64,000 bases of DNA from NCBI GenBank assembly GCA_025362235.1, contig JANYGZ010000010.1, positions 1 through 64,000 of the forward strand, in the 5' to 3' direction. How positions within the stretch are numbered: the first letter of the stretch is position 1; the number at the start of each line of letters is the position of its first letter. Under the pieces are notes generated by a model, which did no database searches, was not told the DNA's origin, and was given only the letters and a program-made list of their open reading frames with translations. The position numbers and the translations under genes were made by a program. Source of the DNA: Ferruginibacter sp. Lineage in GTDB: Bacteria; Bacteroidota; Bacteroidia; Chitinophagales; Chitinophagaceae. Positions 27,321 to 33,390 of this stretch are shown piece by piece.

Positions 27321-29777
27321 ATGAAGAAATTAATAGTATCATTTTGTTTGGTTCTAAATATTTACTTTGCTTTTGCACAAAGTACCAAGGCACCCGCCTA
27401 CCCTTTAATAACACACGACCCCTATTTCAGCATATGGTCAACAACAGACGAGTTAACCGCTTCACCCACCAAACACTGGACAGGAGCCGATCACTCTTTA
27501 ATTGGTTTGTTAAAAGTAGATGGAACAACCTATCGCTTTTTAGGAAGTGTGGGGCAGGTATATAAAACCATGATACCTGCCGGTGATGAAGTAAATTATG
27601 AAGCTGCATATACAGAAACAAATCCCGGTGAAAGTTGGATGAATACCAGCTTTAATGACAGCCAATGGAAAAAAGGGATCGCTCCTTTTGGCAATAACGA
27701 AGGCATTTCAAAAACAATGTGGCAAACAAAAGATATCTGGGTAAGAAGAAAATTCACTATCAGCGACCTTACTTCAAATGACCTGTTATTAAAATTAAGC
27801 CATGATGATGATGTGGAAGTTTACCTTAATGGTGAAACGGTTTATAAACGAGTGGGGTGGACAAACAAATATATCTACCTGCCCATATCTGCCGATGTAA
27901 AAAGTAAAATTAAAAAAGGCGAAAATATTTTAGCTATCCATGTTATCAATAATGTAGGTGGCGCCATGCTGGATGCAGGCATTGTTGAACAGCCGAAGGA
28001 AACCATCAATAATTCAATACAAACTGCCATACAAAACAGCGTACAATTAAATGCTACACAAACTACTTACAATTTTACCTGCGGTAAAATAAATTTGCTG
28101 CTAACATTTACTTCCCCCCTACTGATAAATAATCTTACTATTTTAGCAAGGCCCGTATCTTACATCAGTGCCAAAGTAAAATCAACTGATGGCGTAATGC
28201 ATGATGTACAATTGTATGTTGGTGCCTCAACAGATATCGCTGTAAATATGCCTACGCAGCCAATTGTTGCCGAGCAATATGCTGCCAATGGATTGTCTAT
28301 TTTAAAAGCAGGTTCCAAAGATCAGCCAATATTGCAAAAGAAAGGAGATGACCAGCGAATCGACTGGGGCTATATGTATGTAGCTGTTCCTACTGGTTCA
28401 ACAGTAAAACAATCCATATCTGAAGTTGGCGATCTGTCAAAAGTTTTTATGCCGGCAACAGGCAGTAATATCAGCAACGGAAAACATTTATTATTAAACA
28501 CAGTTATGGGCCTGGGTAAAGTAGGTACTCCTATTAAAGAGCAGCTTATTTTAATGGGCTATGATGATTTATTTTCTGTACAATATTTTAAAACCAACCT
28601 GCGGCCCTGGTGGAACCAAAATGGCACAACAAAAATTGAGCAACAATTATCACAAGCGGCAGTGGATTACAAAGCCACCATAAAAAAATGCGAAGCAGTT
28701 AACAAAATGATTTATGATGATGCTTTAAAAGCAGGGGGAGAAAGTTATGCAAAATTGTGTGAACTGGCTTATCGGCAAAGCATAGCCGCACATAAATTAC
28801 TTAAAAACCCCCAGGGAGAAATACTGTTTTTATCAAAAGAAAATTTTAGCAATGGTTCTATCAACACGGTTGATATAACCTATCCATCAGCGCCACTGTA
28901 TCTTGCATATAACCCTCAGTTACTGGAGGGCATGTTAAACGGCATTTTTTATTACAGCGAAAGTGGCAAATGGGTAAAACCCTTTCCTGCACATGATTTG
29001 GGTACTTACCCAATTGCTAACGGGCAAACTTATGGAGAGGATATGCCAGTGGAAGAATGTGGCAATATGATGATACTTACCGCAGCCATTACCAAAGCAA
29101 CCGGTAATATACTGTTCGCAAAAAAGCATTGGAAAACATTGGCCACCTGGGCCGAATATTTACATCAGGAAGGGCTTGACCCGACACTTCAATTATGTAC
29201 CGATGATTTTGCGGGGCACCTTGCACGCAATGCTAACCTATCGATGAAAGCAATCGTTGCATTGGGTGGTTATGTACAAATGACAGAAAAAGCAGGCGAC
29301 CTGCAAACCTCTGCAAAATACCGGAGCATAACAAAAGACATGGTAAAAAAATGGATGGAAATGGCTGTAGATGGTGATCATTATTCTTTAACTTTTAATG
29401 ACAAAGGAACCTGGAGCCAGAAGTACAATCTTGTATGGGATAAGCTTTTAAAATTAAACCTGTTTCCAAAAGAAGTGTATGAGGCCGAAGTAAAATTCTA
29501 CCTCACCAAACAAAATGATTTTGGCTTACCATTAGATAGCCGAAAGACCTACACGAAATCAGACTGGGTAATATGGACATCTGTATTGGCCAGCAATCAA
29601 AAAGATTTTAATGCCCTTGCCAGCCCGATGTATAAATATGCAACACAAACCACCTCCCGAGTACCGATAAGCGACTGGCATGAAACTACGGACGGCAAGA
29701 TGGTTGGGTTTCAGGCAAGAAGTGTTGTGGGTGGTTATTTTATGAAAGTCCTGGAACAAAAATTGAAAGATAAATAA
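27321..29777 (+). CDS. Glutaminase-A-family protein (DUF4964/DUF5127/DUF4965/DUF1793), secreted
   Basis: 818 residues from ATG at 27321, chosen over the TTG two codons upstream. Signal peptide ends FAFAQ. N-terminal DUF4964 (PAYPLITHDPYFSIWSTTDE), then a PA14/galactose-binding-like insert with WVRRKFTISD and HVINNVGGAMLDAG (about 85-225), DUF5127, DUF4965 (VDITYPSAPLYLAYNPQLLE) and DUF1793-like helical (alpha/alpha) end (CTDDFAGHLARNANLSMKAI; DWHETTDGKMVGFQARSVVG). Fungal relatives are glutaminase A; the bacterial ones may instead act on glycosyl or amide substrates. Periplasmic or surface location. The antiporter gene starts 19 bases later. Confidence 0.8.
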   Translation: MKKLIVSFCLVLNIYFAFAQSTKAPAYPLITHDPYFSIWSTTDELTASPTKHWTGADHSLIGLLKVDGTTYRFLGSVGQVYKTMIPAGDEVNYEAAYTETNPGESWMNTSFNDSQWKKGIAPFGNNEGISKTMWQTKDIWVRRKFTISDLTSNDLLLKLSHDDDVEVYLNGETVYKRVGWTNKYIYLPISADVKSKIKKGENILAIHVINNVGGAMLDAGIVEQPKETINNSIQTAIQNSVQLNATQTTYNFTCGKINLLLTFTSPLLINNLTILARPVSYISAKVKSTDGVMHDVQLYVGASTDIAVNMPTQPIVAEQYAANGLSILKAGSKDQPILQKKGDDQRIDWGYMYVAVPTGSTVKQSISEVGDLSKVFMPATGSNISNGKHLLLNTVMGLGKVGTPIKEQLILMGYDDLFSVQYFKTNLRPWWNQNGTTKIEQQLSQAAVDYKATIKKCEAVNKMIYDDALKAGGESYAKLCELAYRQSIAAHKLLKNPQGEILFLSKENFSNGSINTVDITYPSAPLYLAYNPQLLEGMLNGIFYYSESGKWVKPFPAHDLGTYPIANGQTYGEDMPVEECGNMMILTAAITKATGNILFAKKHWKTLATWAEYLHQEGLDPTLQLCTDDFAGHLARNANLSMKAIVALGGYVQMTEKAGDLQTSAKYRSITKDMVKKWMEMAVDGDHYSLTFNDKGTWSQKYNLVWDKLLKLNLFPKEVYEAEVKFYLTKQNDFGLPLDSRKTYTKSDWVIWTSVLASNQKDFNALASPMYKYATQTTSRVPISDWHETTDGKMVGFQARSVVGGYFMKVLEQKLKDK

Positions 29778-29796
29778 TTGAATTTAAAATTTATGC

Positions 29797-31029
29797 ATGG
29801 AATTATATAACTCGTTTGCAATAATTATTGTATTGGCCGCCGTGTTTGGTTACCTCAATTTTCGGTTTTTAAAATTCCCCAATACCATTGGCGTAATGAT
29901 AATTGCGCTGGTTGGTTCGCTGGTAATTGTGCTGCTGGGTAACGTTTATCCAAAATTGTTTAGCCATACCATACGCTTAATAAATACAGTTGACTTTTAT
30001 TCCGTTTTAATGAAAATCATGCTGAGTTTTTTGCTTTTTGCCGGTTCTATTCATATTAAAATGGACGAGATAAAAAAAGAGCGCACCGTAATTCTGACAT
30101 TCTCGACTATTGGTGTTTTGATTTCTACTTTTTTAGTAGGCGCTTTATTGTTCCTGGTTTGCAAAGCGTTTCACCTGGAAATACATTTTATTTATTGTTT
30201 ACTTTTTGGAGCATTAATTTCACCAACTGATCCAATTGCTGTAATTGGGATTTTGAAAGAAGCAAATATCCAAAAATCGCTGGAAACAAAAATTAGTGGC
30301 GAAAGTTTATTTAATGATGGAGTAGCTGTTGTAGTATTTATAAGCATTTTTGAAATCATTTTAGCTGGTGTTGAAAACCTTTCTGGCCTTGACATTTTTT
30401 TGTTGTTTTTAAAAGAAGCAGGTGGCGGAATTTTATTGGGTGTGCTACTTGGCTATCTTGGATTTTGGGCAGTACGATCTATTAATAATTACAAGGTTGA
30501 AGTAATGATTACGCTTGCAGTTGTTATGGGTGGCTCTATGCTGGCGGATACACTGCACGTTAGTGGGCCATTGGCGATGGTTGTGGCAGGTATAATGCTT
30601 GGTAACAAGGGTCGCCAGTTTGGAATGAGTGATGAAACCCGTGACTACGTTGATAAATTTTGGGAAATGATTGATGAAATTATGAATGCCGTTTTATTTT
30701 TACTGATAGGAATGGAAATGCTGGTTATTAATTTTACCTGGGTTTATTTGTGGCTGGGTTTAATAGGTATTGTTATTGTACTGCTGGCACGTTTGGTGTC
30801 GGTTTGGTTACCCCTGACAGTATTAAAATACAAAAAAACTTTTGAAAAAAATGCGCTTCCAATTTTGGTTTGGGGCGGTTTGCGTGGCGGCATTTCAGTT
30901 GCTTTGGCTTTGTCGTTGCCCAAAGATATGTTTGGCGACATGTTTGTTACAATCACCTATATCATTGTTTTATTTTCAATTATTGTTCAAGGTTTAACGA
31001 TAGGGAAAGTTGTAAAGAAACTGATTTAA
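29797..31029 (+). CDS. Na+/H+ antiporter, CPA1/NhaP family
   Basis: 410 residues with about 12 membrane segments. The ion-site signature is [19 protein letters not shown] followed by [15 protein letters not shown], diagnostic of CPA1 exchangers, with the Asp of the ND motif. Late segment [17 protein letters not shown] is the conserved Arg-Gly-Gly helix. No cytoplasmic tail. Imports protons in exchange for Na+ or K+, for pH and salt homeostasis. 19 bases after the glutaminase-family gene, possibly read through from it. Confidence 0.9.
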   Translation: MELYNSFAIIIVLAAVFGYLNFRFLKFPNTIGVMIIALVGSLVIVLLGNVYPKLFSHTIRLINTVDFYSVLMKIMLSFLLFAGSIHIKMDEIKKERTVILTFSTIGVLISTFLVGALLFLVCKAFHLEIHFIYCLLFGALISPTDPIAVIGILKEANIQKSLETKISGESLFNDGVAVVVFISIFEIILAGVENLSGLDIFLLFLKEAGGGILLGVLLGYLGFWAVRSINNYKVEVMITLAVVMGGSMLADTLHVSGPLAMVVAGIMLGNKGRQFGMSDETRDYVDKFWEMIDEIMNAVLFLLIGMEMLVINFTWVYLWLGLIGIVIVLLARLVSVWLPLTVLKYKKTFEKNALPILVWGGLRGGISVALALSLPKDMFGDMFVTITYIIVLFSIIVQGLTIGKVVKKLI

Positions 31030-31101
31030 TAAATGAATAATCAACCTTTCAATTTTCGTTATTAGCATTGCTATGAAGAACTACCTTCTGGGTAAGCTGC
31101 C
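31030..31101. other. Spacer before repeat B
   Basis: Short AT-rich stretch after the antiporter; no feature seen. The remaining gap to the ferritin gene (31231-31565) contains a 12-base tandem GTTAGAGTAGAA at 31344-31367 and otherwise nothing recognisable. Confidence 0.4.
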
Positions 31102-31230
31102 GGTCTGATCGTCCCGATCCGACCGGATAAAGGAGGGCTATTTATTTAAGCCATTGTAAAAAGCTTGCAGGTATTTTTAAAAAATTTAATGTACCAGTCT
31201 GACCGTCCCGGCCAGACTGGTACATTAAAT
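31102..31230. repeat. Compound repeat B: GGTCTGATCG head plus 22-bp hairpin
   Basis: Head GGTCTGATCGTCCCGATCC then GACCGGATAA (31102-31130), spacer with GCTATTTATT, then a hairpin of arms 31184-31205 and 31209-31230, 22 bp with one mismatch. Inner arm CAGTCTGACCG is shared with repeat A; the outer arm ATTTAATGTAC differs from that of A but is matched on the other side. Lies 73 bases after the antiporter stop. Confidence 0.75.
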
Positions 31231-31565
31231 GGAGTTGCGATCTTTTATAATTATATCAGTTTTGATATAGCGCATTAGATTCAACATTTTTGTAAATAAA
31301 AAACTTTTTTATTTTACATTTTTGGTATAATTTTTTATTTACAGTTAGAGTAGAAGTTAGAGTAGAAATGTATCCGTTAATTTTAAAACCTTGCCAATAA
31401 ATAAGCAGGCAGGTCATGGTGACAGTATTTAGTTTATTACCATTAGGATTTATCAATCGCCTGAATTAGCTTTACTTATACAGAAAAGCACTAAGCAAAA
31501 CATAGGTTTAGGTAAGATACTTCGGGGAAGAAAAACATTCATCAACTTAATTTTAAATTTTACTT

Positions 31566-32117
31566 ATGAATACTAACAGGCTTTCGCCAACTTTAACAAC
31601 AGCATTAAACGAGCAAATGACAAAGGAAGCACATGCTTCGCAAATATATTTATCCTATGCAGCATGGGCAGATAACTTGGGATATGGTGGCATAGCCAAT
31701 TTTCTTTTCAGGCATGCACAGGAAGAACGCAACCACATGATGAAAATATTGGAATATATTTTAAAAAGAGGTGCAGAAGTAAAAGTAGTAGCCATACCAG
31801 CTCCACCTGCAAATCCAAAGAACATGCAAAATTGTTTTGAAAAAGTATTTGAACATGAAGTAGACAATACAAATGCTATTTACAAACTGGTTAAAATGAG
31901 TTTTACAGAAGAGGATTGGGCTACCTGGAATTTTATGCAATGGTTTGTAAAAGAACAGACCGAAGAAGAAACCCTGGCGCTTAGCCTGCTTGATAAAATA
32001 AAAATCGCCGGTGGTAAAAACATTGACAGCAATTCGTTGTACTCGCTGGACAGAGATTTGCAAATAACCCCCGATGATGCAACTTTAGCACAGGATGTAA
32101 CTGCAGAAAATCCATAA
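31566..32117 (+). CDS. ftnA: Bacterial non-heme ferritin
   Basis: 183 residues, four-helix ferritin. Ferroxidase ligands are visible: Glu21 in NEQMTKEAH, Glu and His in RHAQEERNHM, and the Glu/Gln pair in FVKEQTEEE. C-terminal fifth-helix region LLDKIKIAGG then a short variable tail. Stores iron as a 24-mer in the cytoplasm. Slightly longer at the C-terminus than E. coli FtnA (165). A REP-type hairpin 40 bases after the stop probably ends its mRNA. Confidence 0.9.
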   Translation: MNTNRLSPTLTTALNEQMTKEAHASQIYLSYAAWADNLGYGGIANFLFRHAQEERNHMMKILEYILKRGAEVKVVAIPAPPANPKNMQNCFEKVFEHEVDNTNAIYKLVKMSFTEEDWATWNFMQWFVKEQTEEETLALSLLDKIKIAGGKNIDSNSLYSLDRDLQITPDDATLAQDVTAENP

Positions 32118-32133
32118 AATATATTCATTTTAT

Positions 32134-32186
32134 ACTTCCGAAGTTTTTCTTCGTAAGACTTCCGAAGTTTTTGAAACTTCGGAAGT
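32134..32186. repeat. REP hairpins between ferritin and the RAYT gene
   Basis: A degraded copy (32134-32160, ACTTCCGAAG paired with CTTCGTAAG) is followed by a perfect one at 32158-32186: 13-base arms ACTTCCGAAGTTT and AAACTTCGGAAGT around TTG. Both genes converge on it, so it may serve as a shared terminator. Confidence 0.8.
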
Positions 32187-32201
32187 TTGGTGGAAAGCCG
32201 G

Positions 32202-32801
32202 TTAAGAAAAAATGAATTGTTCAATTTTTTCTATCTCAAGTTTTCTTTCTTCATGTATTTTTATAAATACTTCTCTGTTACCCAACCATTCCAGCACTTC
32301 CGTTCTTTTTATTTTTGTAATGCCTGTATCAGTAATGGCCTTATAAGAACTATACTTATATTCACCGTATGCATTGCACAATTTAGCTTTTAGCGGATTG
32401 GCATGTATGTATTGAATAATTGTGGTAAAATAACTGTTATCTGTTATTTCCTTCCTTTTAAATTTTGGTTGAAATAAACTGCCAGTGCGGTTATACGCTT
32501 TGTTAATACTCTTTGCATAAGAAATAAAAAAATCTTTAAACGCTTTTTCTACAGAAGTAAGTTTTTTACTGCCCCGGGTTAAGACTTCCGAAGTTTTTGA
32601 AACTTCGGAAGCCTGGTATTCTTTTATTTTTATCAAAAAATGAAAGTGGTTTGGCATTAGGCAGTAAGCATATACATCAACAAATGGAGAAAGATATTTG
32701 TCAAAACTCTTTAGAAATAAATCATAATTCTTTTCTTCAAAAAAAATATCCTGTTTATTGTTTCCCCGGTTATAAATGTGATAGAAGCTCCCTTGTTCCA
32801 T
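32202..32801 (-). CDS. REP-associated tyrosine transposase (RAYT, IS200-like Y1 family)
   Basis: 199 residues. Starts MEQGSFYHIYNRGNNKQDIF, the family opening. The HUH metal site is HFH in YCLMPNHFHFLIK (residues about 46-58) and the catalytic tyrosine is likely in TTIIQYIHANPLKAKL. The enzyme nicks and joins single-stranded DNA at hairpins; RAYTs are domesticated relatives of IS200/IS605 that spread REP palindromes. Residues about 64-73 (ASEVSKTSEVL) are translated from an in-frame copy of the same palindrome that surrounds the gene. No left/right ends of a complete insertion sequence seen. Confidence 0.85.
   Translation of the reverse strand: MEQGSFYHIYNRGNNKQDIFFEEKNYDLFLKSFDKYLSPFVDVYAYCLMPNHFHFLIKIKEYQASEVSKTSEVLTRGSKKLTSVEKAFKDFFISYAKSINKAYNRTGSLFQPKFKRKEITDNSYFTTIIQYIHANPLKAKLCNAYGEYKYSSYKAITDTGITKIKRTEVLEWLGNREVFIKIHEERKLEIEKIEQFIFS
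32584..32611. repeat. REP palindrome inside the RAYT coding sequence
   Basis: 28 of the 29 bases of the perfect copy at 32158-32186 are present (arms ACTTCCGAAGTTT and AAACTTCGGAAG). It is in frame and adds about ten residues between the HUH region and the helical part of the transposase. Confidence 0.85.
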
Positions 32802-32841
32802 TATGAGATACTTTGTTTATTAAATATCGGAAACCTTTGCG

Positions 32842-32950
32842 AAATAACGGAAGTTTTAAAAACTCCCGTTATTTTTGGCAGAGGCTTTCGATTTAAGATT
32901 TCCGAAGTTTTTAAAACTTCGGAAATCTGAGTCCTCAAAACTTCGGAAGT
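32842..32950. repeat. Compound REP unit 1
   Basis: Hairpin 1 at 32842-32874 (AAATAACGGAAGTTTT arm, one mismatch), spacer TTGGCAGAGGCTTTCG, hairpin 2 at 32898-32926 whose ends are ATTTCC/GGAAAT, a compensated change from the usual ACTTCC/GGAAGT, then a half copy AAAACTTCGGAAGT. Confidence 0.8.
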
Positions 32951-32956
32951 TTGGGC

Positions 32957-33029
32957 TTACCTGGTTTTTGTTTTCTTCTGCTTTACAAACAACCCCGGTG
33001 TATATTTATCATACAAGTCAGATAAAAAC
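32957..33029 (-). pseudogene. Orphan 3' end of an MmeI-type gene (copy 1)
   Basis: Minus-strand reading FLSDLYDKYTPGLFVKQ then KKTKTR and stop, against the end of the intact gene at 33391, FLFELYDKYTAGLFAKE then KKKSKNN and stop. About 24 codons remain, divergent at roughly a third of positions, so it stems from a related rather than identical allele. Confidence 0.7.
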
Positions 33030-33084
33030 TACTTTTTTACTGGTTTGATGATAACCAGTTTTTTTAAACATTAGAATCCCTCAT

Positions 33085-33171
33085 AAAATATCGGAAGTTT
33101 TTAAAACTTCCGATATTTTTGGTAGAGACTTTCTTATTTAAGACTTCCGAAGTTTTGAAAACTTCGGAAGT
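33085..33171. repeat. Compound REP unit 2
   Basis: Hairpin 1 at 33085-33119 has AAAATATCGGAAG arms, i.e. the ATATC/GATAT version instead of the ATAAC/GTTAT version of units 1 and 3, compensated on both sides. Spacer TTGGTAGAGACTTTC. Hairpin 2 at 33143-33171 is a perfect ACTTCC/GGAAGT form. A trailer TCTCAAAACTTTGGATGCC follows at about 33183, shared with unit 3. Confidence 0.8.
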
Positions 33172-33213
33172 CAGTCTGGGACTCTCAAAACTTTGGATGC
33201 CTGTACATTGTTT

Positions 33214-33234
33214 TTACTTTATTTTCTTCTCCTT
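33214..33234 (-). pseudogene. Six-codon relic of an MmeI-type gene end (copy 2)
   Basis: KEKKIK and stop, compared with KEKKKSKNN and stop of the intact gene, located at the same distance from the shared trailer TCTCAAAACTTTGGATGCC as the true gene end. Meaningful only together with copy 1 and the trailer. Confidence 0.45.
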
Positions 33235-33256
33235 CAAAACATTAGGAGCCTTCGCT

Positions 33257-33390
33257 AAATAACGGAAGTTTTTAAAACTTCCGTTATTTTTGGCAGAGAC
33301 TTCGATTTGAGGCTTCCGAAGTTTTAAAAACTTCGGAAGTCTGGGTCGTCAACTTCGGAAGTCTCGGTGTCTCAAAACTTTGGATGCCTG
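33257..33390. repeat. Compound REP unit 3 with trailer running up to the MmeI-type gene stop
   Basis: Hairpin 1 at 33257-33289 (perfect ATAACGG form), spacer TTGGCAGAGACTTCG, hairpin 2 at 33313-33339, a half copy AACTTCGGAAGT at 33351-33362, and the trailer TCTCAAAACTTTGGATGCC ending next to the stop codon of the restriction-modification gene. Confidence 0.8.

Noticed and set aside
31256..31456. Minus-strand 66-codon frame upstream of ferritin
   Set aside because: Low-complexity residues over an AT-rich spacer with a tandem repeat; no family resemblance.
32202..32801. Complete IS200/IS605 insertion sequence
   Set aside because: No accessory tnpB and no distinct left and right ends; the surrounding hairpins are REP units, so RAYT fits better.
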